Below are positions 32,246 to 39,890 of a stretch of DNA of 64,000 nucleotides, in pieces (within the stretch, counting starts at the first letter, position 1; each line of letters begins with the position of its first letter). The position numbers were made by a program, and so were the translations under genes. Below the pieces are notes generated by a model, which saw only the letters and a program-made list of their open reading frames with translations, was not told the DNA's origin and ran no database searches. The stretch covers positions 71,748 to 135,747 of the forward strand of contig CALXMW010000001.1 in the NCBI GenBank assembly GCA_944389585.1, in the 5' to 3' direction. This DNA is from an uncultured Kiritimatiellota bacterium (GTDB lineage: Bacteria > Verrucomicrobiota > Kiritimatiellia > RFP12 > DVOR01).

Positions 32246-33421
32246 TCAGTGTTTCACGAAGGGCGAGAGGGCGCGCATCTTGGCCACCACCTCGGGGCAG
32301 TGCGCGAGCACGTAGTCGATCTCCGCCTCGGTGGTGTAGCGGCTGAGGGAGAAGCGGATGGAGCCGTGGACGGCCGTGAAGGGCACGCCCATGGCGCGGA
32401 TCACGTGGCTAGGCTCCAGGCTCCCCGCCGCGCAGGCCGAGCCGCTGCTCGCGCAGATGCCCAGGTCGCTGAGGTGGTAGAGCACGCTTTCGCCCTCGAT
32501 GAACTCGAAGGAGATGTTGAGGGTGTTGGAGACGCGCTCGGCGCCGCCGCCGTTCACGCGGCTGTCGGGGCAGGTGGCCAGGAGCCCGGCCTGGAGCTTG
32601 TCGCGCAGGCGCCGGATGCGCGCCTCGGTGCCGTCGGCGAGGGCGGCCTGGGAGAGCGCGCAGGCCTTGCCGAAGCCGACGATGTAGGGCACGTTCTCGG
32701 TGCCGCCGCGCCGGCCGCGCTCCTGGTGCCCGCCGATGACGAAGGGCTTGATGCGCGTGCCGCGGCGGACGTAGAGCGCGCCGATGCCCTTGGGCGCGTG
32801 CATCTTGTGCCCCGCCAGCGAAAGCAGGTCCACCGGCGCCTCGCGCACGTCCAGCGGCACCTTGCCGGCGGCCTGGACAGCGTCGGTGTGGACGGTGGCG
32901 CCGGCGGCCTTGCCCAGCTCGGCGATGCGTTTGATGGGGAAGAGGACGCCCGTCTCGTTGTTCGCCCACATCACCGAGACCAGTTTGGGGCCAGGGTGGG
33001 CGGCCAGCGCGGCCTCGTAGGCCGCCAGGTCGAAGCGCCCCTCGCCGTCCACGCCGATCTCCACCACCGTGTGGCCCATCTCGCGCAGGCGCAGGCAGGG
33101 GCCCAGGACGGCCGGGTGCTCCACGCGGCTGGTGATGACGGTGCCCGGGCGGCCCCACGCGGCGGCCACGCCGAAGAGCGCGTGGTTGTCGGCCTCCGTG
33201 GCGCACCCCTCGAAGACGATCTCCTCGGGGCGCTCGGCGTTCACGAAGGCGGCCACTTGCTCGCGCGCCTCGGCCACGGGCTTGGCCACCTGCCCGCCGA
33301 AGGCGTGCATGCTGCTGGGGTTGCCCCACAGCTCGCAGAGGAAGGGCGCCATCGCCTCGACCACCTCGGGCGCGGGGCGGGTGGTGGCGTTGTTGTCCAG
33401 GTAGACCAGGGGCGCGCTCAT
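32246..33421 (-). CDS. nifS: cysteine desulfurase, NifS type
   Basis: The protein has 391 aa. PLP enzyme that takes sulfur from cysteine for Fe-S assembly. VYLDNNATTRPAPEV opens the protein. The PLP lysine lies in SLAGHKMHAPKG near 203. The active-site cysteine lies in CASSGSACAAGS near 325, the short loop form of NifS/IscS group I enzymes. It overlaps nifU by four bases and probably works with it. No iscR regulator, hscA or ferredoxin gene is nearby, so the unit looks like the two-gene NIF-type system found in anaerobes. Confidence 0.96.
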   Translation of the reverse strand: MSAPLVYLDNNATTRPAPEVVEAMAPFLCELWGNPSSMHAFGGQVAKPVAEAREQVAAFVNAERPEEIVFEGCATEADNHALFGVAAAWGRPGTVITSRVEHPAVLGPCLRLREMGHTVVEIGVDGEGRFDLAAYEAALAAHPGPKLVSVMWANNETGVLFPIKRIAELGKAAGATVHTDAVQAAGKVPLDVREAPVDLLSLAGHKMHAPKGIGALYVRRGTRIKPFVIGGHQERGRRGGTENVPYIVGFGKACALSQAALADGTEARIRRLRDKLQAGLLATCPDSRVNGGGAERVSNTLNISFEFIEGESVLYHLSDLGICASSGSACAAGSLEPSHVIRAMGVPFTAVHGSIRFSLSRYTTEAEIDYVLAHCPEVVAKMRALSPFVKH

Positions 33422-34257
33422 TCCATCACCACCTCGATCGCCGGGTCGACGAACTCATGGAGCGCGTTCGCGATGAGGTTGTCGCGCGTGATGGCCGCGC
33501 TGCGGCAGCCGGCGCACATCCCGCGGAAGGCGATGCGCACCGTGTCGCCGTCCACGTCCACCAGCTCCACGTCGCCGCCGTCCTTCTTGAGGACGGGGCG
33601 CACCTGCTCCTCGAGCGTCTGCTCGATGAGCTTGATTTTCTGGAGGGTGGTCATCTTCTTGGGGGGCTTGGGCGGCTCGGCCGCGGCGGCCTGGGCGTGG
33701 TTCACCTCGTCGACGATTTCCTGGATGCGCCCGCGGCACATCCCGCAGCCGCCGCCGGCCTTGCAGTAGTTCGTCACCTCCTCCACCGTGTGGAGGTGGT
33801 TCTCGCGCGTCACCCGCTCGATTTCCGCGCGCGAGACGCCGAAGCAGGTGCAGACGATCTCGTCGTTCACCTGCACCACGTTCTCCTCGCCGGTGCGGTA
33901 GTTGTGGATGGCGGCCTCGAGGGCCTCGCGGCCCATGACCGAGCAGTGCATCTTCTGGTCGGGCAGGCCGCCGAGGTAGTCGGCGATGTCCTTGTTGGTG
34001 ATCTTCTCGGCCTCCTCGAGCGTCTTGCCGATGACCATCTCGGTGAGCGCCGAGCTCGAGGCCACCGCGCTCGCGCACCCGAAGGTCTGGAACTTCGCCT
34101 CCGCGATGCGCCCGTCCGGCCCCAGCTTGAACATGAACGTCAGCGCGTCGCCGCACGCCAGCGAGCCCACCGTCGCCTTCCCGTCCGGGCGCTCAATCGC
34201 CCCGACGTTCCGCGGATGGCGGAAATGATCCATCACCTTGTCGGTGTAATCCCACAT
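33418..34257 (-). CDS. nifU: full-length NifU Fe-S scaffold
   Basis: The protein has 279 aa with three domains. An IscU-like N-terminus (1-125) has Cys ligands in LACGD, TFGCASAVASSSALTEM and KMHCSVMGREALEAAI. A BFD-like 2Fe-2S domain (about 130-180) has CTCFGVSR and GGGCGMCRGRI. A C-terminal Nfu domain (about 205-279) has the CAGCRSAAI motif. It assembles clusters on sulfur from NifS. ATG 34257 follows AAAGGAG. First gene of the pair, with its own promoter. The three-domain form is the type seen with nitrogenase and in many strict anaerobes; no nitrogenase gene is present. Confidence 0.96.
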   Translation of the reverse strand: MWDYTDKVMDHFRHPRNVGAIERPDGKATVGSLACGDALTFMFKLGPDGRIAEAKFQTFGCASAVASSSALTEMVIGKTLEEAEKITNKDIADYLGGLPDQKMHCSVMGREALEAAIHNYRTGEENVVQVNDEIVCTCFGVSRAEIERVTRENHLHTVEEVTNYCKAGGGCGMCRGRIQEIVDEVNHAQAAAAEPPKPPKKMTTLQKIKLIEQTLEEQVRPVLKKDGGDVELVDVDGDTVRIAFRGMCAGCRSAAITRDNLIANALHEFVDPAIEVVME

Positions 34258-34289
34258 ATGCGCTCACTCCTTTCTTAAAGGAAATATCT

Positions 34290-34298
34290 AGTATAGCA
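34290..34298 (-). promoter_or_regulatory. extended -10 promoter of nifUS
   Basis: On the minus strand the sequence is TGC plus TATACT (34290-34295), 33 bases before nifU. No convincing -35 box. Divergent from the nagA promoter. Confidence 0.6.
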
Positions 34299-34332
34299 CA
34301 CTTGGCGGCATGGGGGGAGGGCAGGCCAGGGC

Positions 34333-34361
34333 TTGCGGGGGCACGCGGAAAGCGCTATAGT
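34333..34361 (+). promoter_or_regulatory. promoter of nagA
   Basis: TTGCGG (34333-34338), a 17 nt spacer and TATAGT (34356-34361). The AAAGGAG ribosome site lies nine bases before ATG 34400. Confidence 0.65.
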
Positions 34362-34399
34362 ATCCACAGTCTATCGCAACACCCCAAAGGAGAGCAGAG

Positions 34400-35563
34400 A
34401 TGGCTAAAGGTTTGATCAAGCACGCGTACATCGTCAGCCCCGGCTATGAGCTCGACGACGGCGCCATCGTCATCGTGGACGGCAAAATCGCCCAAATCCT
34501 CGAGCCCGGCACGCCCTACCCCACCGACGTCGACTGGGCCTACGACGCCGAAGGCCGCCTGGTGATGCCCGGTTTCATCGACGTCCACACCCACGGCGCC
34601 GTCGGCGTCGACGTCTGCGACGCAGACGACCCCACCGCCATCGAGAAGATCGCCAAGGCCAAGCTCGAGGAAGGCTGCACCTCCTGGTGCCCCACCACCC
34701 TCACCGTCGCCGCCGAAGACCTCGAGAAGGCCCTCGGCCACGTCGCCGAATACCGCAAAAACGAGAAATACGCCAAAGTCCTCGGCGTCCACCTCGAAGG
34801 CCCCTTCATCAACCCCGCCTGCTGCGGCGCACAGAACCCCGCCTTCCTCCGCAAGCCCGACATCGAGGAAGTCAAGCGCCTCAACGCCATCACCCCCGTC
34901 TGCCAGATCACCTACGCCCCCGAGCCCGAGGTCGGCGAAGGCGCCAAGTTCGCCCGCGAATGCCTCGAGATGGGCATCGTCCCCTCCGCAGGCCACACCA
35001 AATGCTCCTACAAGGACTTCAAGGCCGTCTACGCCGCGGGCCTGCGCCACCTCACCCACTTCTGCAACCAGATGACCCCCCTCCACCACCGCGACATCGG
35101 CCTGGTGGGCGCCGGCCTCCTCCTCGACGACCTCCGCACCGAGATGATCTGCGACAAGATCCACCTCTGCCCCGAGATGATCGACCTGGCCTTCAACACC
35201 AAGGACACCGACGCCATCCTCCTCATCACCGACTCCATGCGCGCCAGCCACATGCCCGACGGCCCCTCCAGCCTCGGCGGCCTCGACGTCATCGTCAAGG
35301 ACGGCGCCGCCCGCCTCGCCTCCAACGGCGCCCTCGCCGGCTCCATCCTCCGCATGAACGTCGCCCTCAAAAACGTCCACGAGGTCACCGGCTTCCGCCT
35401 CTGCGAGCTCGTCAAATGCACCTCGCACAACCAAGCCGTCGAGCACGGCCTCGGCGACGTCCTCGGCTGCATCGAGCCCGGCTACATCGCCGACATCGCC
35501 GTCCTCGACGACGAAGACTTCTCCGTCCAGGCCGTCTTCGTCAACGGCGAGCGCCGCCTCTAA
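34400..35563 (+). CDS. nagA: N-acetylglucosamine-6-phosphate deacetylase
   Basis: The protein has 387 aa. It removes acetate from GlcNAc-6-P in amino-sugar use and wall recycling. Metal and catalytic residues are visible: PGFIDVHTHGA near 57-67, HLEGPFINP near 131 (metal Glu), AGHTKCSY near 194 (His), LTHFCNQMTPLHHR near 215 and LITDSMRA near 274, with the catalytic Asp. The amidohydrolase ending with GYIADIAVLDDE completes the fold. It stands alone between a promoter and a terminator; no nagB or transporter is adjacent. Codon third positions are almost entirely C. Confidence 0.95.
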   Translation: MAKGLIKHAYIVSPGYELDDGAIVIVDGKIAQILEPGTPYPTDVDWAYDAEGRLVMPGFIDVHTHGAVGVDVCDADDPTAIEKIAKAKLEEGCTSWCPTTLTVAAEDLEKALGHVAEYRKNEKYAKVLGVHLEGPFINPACCGAQNPAFLRKPDIEEVKRLNAITPVCQITYAPEPEVGEGAKFARECLEMGIVPSAGHTKCSYKDFKAVYAAGLRHLTHFCNQMTPLHHRDIGLVGAGLLLDDLRTEMICDKIHLCPEMIDLAFNTKDTDAILLITDSMRASHMPDGPSSLGGLDVIVKDGAARLASNGALAGSILRMNVALKNVHEVTGFRLCELVKCTSHNQAVEHGLGDVLGCIEPGYIADIAVLDDEDFSVQAVFVNGERRL

Positions 35564-35580
35564 GCCCCACGCGGCCAAAC

Positions 35581-35616
35581 AAAAAGCCCCCGGCCGCCGG
35601 CCGGGGGCCTTTTTTA
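35581..35616. terminator. bidirectional terminator between nagA and PEP-CTERM gene 2
   Basis: Stem GCCCCCGGCC with its complement around a GCC loop, with five A before and six T after. It serves the convergent nagA and PEP-CTERM genes, mirroring the arrangement at 5084-5124. Confidence 0.93.
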
Positions 35617-35632
35617 TCCGTTCGGCGAGCCC

Positions 35633-36265
35633 TTACGCCGCACGGCGGCGGAGCGCCACCCCGGCCACGCCCAGCGCCAGCAGCGCCAGCGCCGTCGGCT
35701 CGGGGACGCTGCGGATGTCCTTGGTCTTCGCCAAGGTGTCGATCTGGGCCTGCGTCAGCACGTCGTCGTAGATGGCGACGTCCTCGATCGTCCACGTCTG
35801 GCCGGCGGTGCCCGAGCCGTTCGCGAAGGTCAGCTCAATGCTGTCGCCGAAGGTAACCGAGGGCAAGTTCGAGGCATTCAGGCGGCCATCCAATTCACCG
35901 TCGACGTAGAAGGCGATCTTGGAGGAGCCGTTGGCCTGGCGCGTGGCCGTCAGGATGACCGTGTGCGTGCCGGTGGCCGTCCCGGAGGCCGCCTCACTCC
36001 ACTGATTCCCCATCCGAACGCCCAAGCCGTCCGTGCCGGAATAGGCCAGGAAGGCGCGTTCGCTTGCCCCAAAGGTGACGATGGGGCTGTTGGATTGGGC
36101 ACCAAGACTAGCGAAGTCGCAGTCGACGACCAGGCAGACGGAGAAGCTGTCCGTCGTGCTGTACGTGTAATTGGACTGGCTCTCACGCTCCCAGTCGATG
36201 GTCACCGCCTGGGCGGCGGAGAGGGCGAGGGCGGCGAAGGCCGCGGTGAGAAGTGTCTTCTTCAT
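35633..36265 (-). CDS. PEP-CTERM sorted protein 2, LamG/concanavalin-like
   Basis: The protein has 210 aa. ATG 36265 gives signal peptide MKKTLLTAAFAALALSAAQA with AAGGAG upstream. The C-terminus is VPEPTALALLALGVAG...LRRRAA, a full PEP-CTERM sorting signal. The middle (about 25-180) resembles a LamG-like jellyroll: HTVILTATR, KIAFYVDGELDGRLN and the strand QTWTIEDVAIYDDVLTQAQID, which is the family ending. Such domains bind sugars or proteins at the surface. The end regions are almost identical to those of the protein at 5142-5789 while the mature domains differ, suggesting one sorting and regulatory cassette attached to different cargo. Confidence 0.88.
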   Translation of the reverse strand: MKKTLLTAAFAALALSAAQAVTIDWERESQSNYTYSTTDSFSVCLVVDCDFASLGAQSNSPIVTFGASERAFLAYSGTDGLGVRMGNQWSEAASGTATGTHTVILTATRQANGSSKIAFYVDGELDGRLNASNLPSVTFGDSIELTFANGSGTAGQTWTIEDVAIYDDVLTQAQIDTLAKTKDIRSVPEPTALALLALGVAGVALRRRAA

Positions 36266-36401
36266 GTTGTGGTGTTTCTCCTTCCCCGCCCCACCGAGAA
36301 GCCGGAGGGAACCGGGGCGGGAAAGACGGGGAGCCCCTCTGGCTGTCGCGCCACAGACACGCGCCCGTGTGCGCACGCCTCGCCTTGCCACAACATCCCA
36401 T
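36266..36401 (-). promoter_or_regulatory. conserved second leader module of PEP-CTERM gene 2
   Basis: This is the homologue of 5790-5923. On the minus strand CTTTCCCGCCCC can pair with GGGGCGGGGAAGG, burying the Shine-Dalgarno in a stem of eight uninterrupted pairs plus a bulge and three more. The CACACGGGCGCGTGTC block upstream can form alternative hairpins (ACACG/CGTGT or CACGG/CTGTG). It differs from copy A by a 1 nt indel within otherwise matching sequence. Confidence 0.65.
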
Positions 36402-36591
36402 AAAAAAGCGCACAGCCTTTCCATGTTCCTGTTGAGGCCCTGAGAAAGCCCTATCAAAGCACATGCAAAGAAAGTGCGCCCAATGACGCACTTTGCCGAA
36501 CGTGTCGCTTTGATAGTGAAAGTTCTCAGGTTTCAACAGGCGACGTTGTCACGCAAAGTGAAGCGTTTGCCGCGGCTCTCCCACGGCGTGC
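36402..36591 (-). ncRNA. structured RNA, copy B (candidate new family)
   Basis: Same architecture as copy A with changed but still paired bases: hairpin CCGTGG/CCGCGG; arm helices CCTGTTGA/TCAACAGG, CCTGAGAA/TTCTCAGG, TATCAAAG/CTTTGATA, CACG/TGTG and AAAGTGCGTC/GGCGCACTTT. Unpaired bases kept in both include GAAAC, GGCCTC, GGGCT and TTCGGC. The 5' GCAC..GCC can pair with GGC..GTGC shortly before six T. Followed by the second leader module and PEP-CTERM gene 2. Confidence 0.8.
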
Positions 36592-36595
36592 CAAT

Positions 36596-36625
36596 AAGAT
36601 AGCACACTCCCCCACCCCTTTGCAA
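36596..36625 (-). promoter_or_regulatory. promoter of RNA B
   Basis: On the minus strand the boxes are TTGCAA (36620-36625), an 18 nt spacer and TATCTT (36596-36601) with a TGC extension. The distance to the first stem base is the same as in copies A and C. Confidence 0.7.
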
Positions 36626-36693
36626 GCCATTTTGCGCCGACCGGGAAGCACGGCAAGAACAAAGTTGGGCCGCGCGCCCGGTGGGCGGGATTG

Positions 36694-36702
36694 TGGTATA
36701 CT
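36694..36702 (+). promoter_or_regulatory. extended -10 promoter of aspS
   Basis: TGG plus TATACT (36697-36702) about 37 bases before the aspS ATG. No good -35 box is visible; a TGAGG site near 36727 may bind the ribosome. Confidence 0.6.
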
Positions 36703-36739
36703 GTCAGGCGATTTGCAACCATCAATCTGAGGCTTTGCC

Positions 36740-38545
36740 ATGCATCCTTACCGTACGCACACCTGCAACGAGCTCCGCGCCGCCGACGCCGGCAAGACGG
36801 CCCGCCTGTCCGGCTGGGTCTTCCGTAAGCGCGACCACGGCGGGATCCTCTTCATCGACCTGCGCGACCATTACGGCCTCACCCAGGTGGTGGTCCACCC
36901 CAGCCGCAGCTTCTTCGGCGACATCGAGAAAATCAAGCTCGAGAGCGTCGTCACCTTCACCGGCGAGGTCGTCCTGCGCGAGCCCTCGACGGTGAACCCG
37001 GAGCTGCCCACGGGCGAGGTGGAGCTGGTGGCGAACGAATGCGTCATCGAGTCGGCCTCCGAGACCACCCCGCTCTACATCCCCGACGAGACCGACCCCG
37101 CCGAGGACATGCGCCTGACGTATCGCTACCTTGACCTGCGCCGCGAGCGGGTGCATAAAAACATCGTCCTGCGCTCCAAGCTCATCTCCTTCCTGCGCAA
37201 GCAGATGGAGGCCCACGGCTTCAGCGAGTACCAGACGCCCATCCTCACCTGCTCCAGCCCCGAGGGCGCGCGCGACTACCTCGTCCCCTCCCGCGTGCAC
37301 CACGGCAAGTTCTACGCCCTGCCCCAGGCCCCGCAGCTCTTCAAGCAACTCCTCATGGTGGCCGGGTTCGACCGCTACTTCCAGATCGCCCCCTGCTTCC
37401 GCGACGAGGACTCCCGCGCCGACCGCTCCCCGGGCGAGTTCTACCAGCTCGACATCGAGATGTCCTACGCCACGCAGGACGACGTCTTCGCCGTGGTCGA
37501 GGACGTGCTCTCCAAGGCCTTCGCCGAGTTCGCCCCCAAAGGCTGGAAGATTGACCAGGCCCCCTGGCGGCGCATCCCCTACCGCGAGGCCATGCTGACC
37601 TACGGCTCCGACAAGCCCGATCTGCGCAACCCGCTGAAGATCATCGACGTCACCGACCTCTTCGCCACGAGCGGCTTCGGCGCCTTCGCCAAAGCCGTCG
37701 CCGGCGGCGCCATCGTCCGCGCCCTGCCCGTGCCGCAGATCAAAACCAAGCCCCGCAGCTTCTTCGACAAGCTCGAGCCCTGGGCCAAGCAGGAACTCGG
37801 CGCCAAAGGCCTGGCCTACCTCGTCTGGGACACCGACAAAATCAAAGGCCCCATCGCCAAGTTCCTCACGCCCGAGGAGCTCGACGCCCTGGCCCAGCGC
37901 GGCAACCTCAAGGACGGCGACGCCATCTTCTTCATCTGCGACACCGCCGAGAAGACCCCCACCATGATGGGCGCCCTCCGCAAGAAGATGGGCCAAGACC
38001 TCGACCTCATCGAGCAGGACGCCTACCGCTTCTGCTGGATCACCGACTTCCCCTTCTTCGAGAAGGATCCCGAGACCGGCGCGACCATCTTCTCGCACAA
38101 CCCCTTCTCGATGCCCCAGGGCGGGCTCGAGGCGCTCAACACCAAAGACCCGCTCGACATCCTCGCCTACCAGTACGACGTCGTCTGCAACGGCATCGAG
38201 CTCTCCTCCGGCGCCGTGCGCAACCACCGCCCCGACATCATGTACCGCGCCTTCGAGATCGCCGGCTACGGCCCCGAGGTCGTCGAGCAGAAGTTCTCCT
38301 GCCTCCTCAACGCCTTCAAGTACGGCGCGCCGCCGCACGCCGGCGTCGCCCCCGGCGTCGACCGCATGGTCATGCTCCTGGCCGGCGAGGAGAACATCCG
38401 CGAGGTCATCGCCTTCCCCATGAACCAGAAGGCCGAAGACCTCATGATGCACGCCCCCAGCGAGGTCACCGAGAAGCAACTCCGCGAGCTCCACATCACC
38501 ATCCGCCCCCACGGCGGCCAGCCCAAGCCCGCCCCCCAGGCCTAA
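36740..38545 (+). CDS. aspS: aspartyl-tRNA synthetase
   Basis: The protein has 601 aa, the bacterial AspRS length. The N-terminal OB-fold anticodon domain contains [20 protein letters not shown] (about 23-42). Class II motif 1 lies near 135-170, and motif 2 contains [14 protein letters not shown] near 218, with FYQLDIEMS after it. The GAD insertion spans about 300-410, and motif 3 is [14 protein letters not shown] near 536. A tRNA-Asn gene is present at 14726. The sequence does not by itself tell whether the enzyme is discriminating. A terminator follows. Confidence 0.97.
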   Translation: MHPYRTHTCNELRAADAGKTARLSGWVFRKRDHGGILFIDLRDHYGLTQVVVHPSRSFFGDIEKIKLESVVTFTGEVVLREPSTVNPELPTGEVELVANECVIESASETTPLYIPDETDPAEDMRLTYRYLDLRRERVHKNIVLRSKLISFLRKQMEAHGFSEYQTPILTCSSPEGARDYLVPSRVHHGKFYALPQAPQLFKQLLMVAGFDRYFQIAPCFRDEDSRADRSPGEFYQLDIEMSYATQDDVFAVVEDVLSKAFAEFAPKGWKIDQAPWRRIPYREAMLTYGSDKPDLRNPLKIIDVTDLFATSGFGAFAKAVAGGAIVRALPVPQIKTKPRSFFDKLEPWAKQELGAKGLAYLVWDTDKIKGPIAKFLTPEELDALAQRGNLKDGDAIFFICDTAEKTPTMMGALRKKMGQDLDLIEQDAYRFCWITDFPFFEKDPETGATIFSHNPFSMPQGGLEALNTKDPLDILAYQYDVVCNGIELSSGAVRNHRPDIMYRAFEIAGYGPEVVEQKFSCLLNAFKYGAPPHAGVAPGVDRMVMLLAGEENIREVIAFPMNQKAEDLMMHAPSEVTEKQLRELHITIRPHGGQPKPAPQA

Positions 38546-38570
38546 CACCCGGCAACGGACAAGCAATCAG

Positions 38571-38600
38571 GCGCGCGGTCCCCCGCGCGCCTCTTTTATT
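38571..38600 (+). terminator. aspS terminator
   Basis: GCGCGCGG pairs with CCGCGCGC around TCCC, followed by CTCTTTTATTATT. It closes the aspS unit 25 bases after the stop. Confidence 0.9.
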
Positions 38601-38674
38601 ATTCTCTCGCACAAAGAACCGCAGTTTCGTTGCAGATTGAGGGCGTGCTAACGCACGCAAGACTGCCTGTGTAT

Positions 38675-38702
38675 TTGGAAATTGTGCGGCTTTTGCTATA
38701 CT
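38675..38702 (+). promoter_or_regulatory. promoter of RNA C and methyltransferase
   Basis: TTGGAA (38675-38680), a 16 nt spacer and TATACT (38697-38702) with a TGC extension. Just upstream (38643-38658) lies a perfect small hairpin GCGTGC-TAAC-GCACGC whose role is unclear. Confidence 0.68.
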
Positions 38703-38704
38703 GT

Positions 38705-38902
38705 AGGCACGCTGCGGGTGAGCCGCAGTCTAATGCTTGCGCTTTTGCGCGACAAGTTGCACTCAACGAAACTTAGGACACTTCGGAAACAGAGCAACGT
38801 GTTGTGGCAAGGCGTGCCGTCATTGGCACGTCTCCTTTTCACGTTCTGTTTCGGGCTCGTCCTAAGGCCTCGTTGGGTACGTGATTAGGAGGCGTGCTTT
38901 TT
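38705..38902 (+). ncRNA. structured RNA, copy C, leader of the methyltransferase gene (candidate riboregulator)
   Basis: Same fold as copies A and B with mostly different paired bases: hairpin CTGCGG/CCGCAG; GCGC hairpin; arm helices CTCAACGA/TCGTTGGG, CTTAGGAC/GTCCTAAG, GAAACAGA/TCTGTTTC, AACGTG/CACGTT and GGCGTGCC/GGCACGTC. The 5' GCACGC (38707-38712) pairs perfectly with GCGTGC (38892-38897), which is followed by five T and then directly by ATG 38903. That closing stem overlaps the end of the AGGAGG ribosome site (38887-38892). If it forms, it could act as a terminator or block translation of the methyltransferase. No ligand is known. Confidence 0.8.
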
Positions 38903-39889
38903 ATGGCGGACAACAAAGGACTACACAACGCTAAGCGTGCGAAGAAGGATGAGTTCTATACGCAACTCTCAGACATTGAGAACGAGTTGCGGCATTATCG
39001 TCATCATTTCCGGGGCAAAACGGTGCTCTGCAACTGCGATGATCCTCGCGTCTCTAACTTCTTCCATTACTTTGCGATGAACTTCGAGGTTCTGGGTCTG
39101 AAGCGACTGATCACCACCTGCTACAAGAATCAGGATCCTGATCTCTTTAGCATGAACACGTATGATCAAGCCATCTGGCTGGAGTATCTGGGCGACACGA
39201 ATGGGAATCGGGTGCCAGATCCCGAAGAAATTGGCATTCGCTACTTCAAGGGCGATGGGGACTTTCGCAGTCAAGAGTGCATTGAGCTCCTCAAGCAAGC
39301 GGACATTGTTGTCACCAATCCGCCTTTTTCGTTATTTAAGGAATACTTGGGACAACTGGTTGAATACGGGAAGAAGTTCTTAATCATCGGTCATCAAAAC
39401 GCTATCACCTATAAGGAGGTCTTTCCGCTTCTTCGAGCCAACGAGGTTTGGTTGGGCTATGGATTCAAAGGGAATGCTGGTTTTTTCATCTCCAAATATG
39501 AAGATGTCGCCACGGCGAGTTCGCATCGCGAGGGAATGATTCGCGTTTCGGGAGTGACGTGGTTCACTAATTTGGATATGCCCAAACGCCATGAAGACCT
39601 TATCCTCTATCGAACTTATTCGCCGGAGGCCTATCCGGAGTACGACAATTACAAGGCCATCGAAGTAAGCAAGACTGCCGACATCCCAATAGACTATGAT
39701 GGTGTCATGGGCGTACCCATCACGTTCCTCGACAAATACAATCCCGAACAATTCGAGTTGATTTGGACAACGGACCGCGGTGGCGATGGCATGCTTGAAG
39801 ACCTCAAGAAACCACACGTGCGGTATGATGCTCCCGTCGTTCATGGCGAGGGCGTGTACAAAAGGATTCTGATTCGCAGGAGGAAATGA
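38903..39889 (+). CDS. adenine-specific DNA methyltransferase, EcoRI-methylase family
   Basis: The protein has 328 aa. ATG 38903 is preferred over the in-frame GTG at 38894, which lies inside the RNA C closing stem. The opening KRAKKDEFYTQLSDIENEL and the amino-methyltransferase motif IV TNPPFSLFKEY (about 137-147) identify the EcoRI-type N6-adenine methylase family; FRGKTVLCNCDDPRVSNFF near 37-55 fits the SAM-binding region. GC content and codon use are clearly lower than in neighbouring genes, a sign of transfer. AGGAGG precedes the next gene, a DUF262-HNH protein, by a few bases, so the two form a probable modification-nuclease pair. Confidence 0.88.
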   Translation: MADNKGLHNAKRAKKDEFYTQLSDIENELRHYRHHFRGKTVLCNCDDPRVSNFFHYFAMNFEVLGLKRLITTCYKNQDPDLFSMNTYDQAIWLEYLGDTNGNRVPDPEEIGIRYFKGDGDFRSQECIELLKQADIVVTNPPFSLFKEYLGQLVEYGKKFLIIGHQNAITYKEVFPLLRANEVWLGYGFKGNAGFFISKYEDVATASSHREGMIRVSGVTWFTNLDMPKRHEDLILYRTYSPEAYPEYDNYKAIEVSKTADIPIDYDGVMGVPITFLDKYNPEQFELIWTTDRGGDGMLEDLKKPHVRYDAPVVHGEGVYKRILIRRRK

Positions 39890-39890
39890 G

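Noticed and set aside
38761-38880. attC-like integron site: ACTCAAC and GTTGGGT fit the R-box consensus at the ends of the RNA C arm
   Set aside because: Copies A and B have the same fold without R boxes, and conservation extends to a promoter, a 5' hairpin and a U-tract outside any attC. No integrase or cassette array is present.
38894-38902. GTG start for the methyltransferase at 38894
   Set aside because: It overlaps the ribosome site region and closing stem; ATG 38903 has AGGAGG at the right distance and the better N-terminus.
5924-38902. RNA copies as retron msr-msd, group II intron or OMEGA-type guide RNA
   Set aside because: No reverse transcriptase, maturase or TnpB/IsrB-like gene occurs in the window, and the short closed fold does not fit those families.
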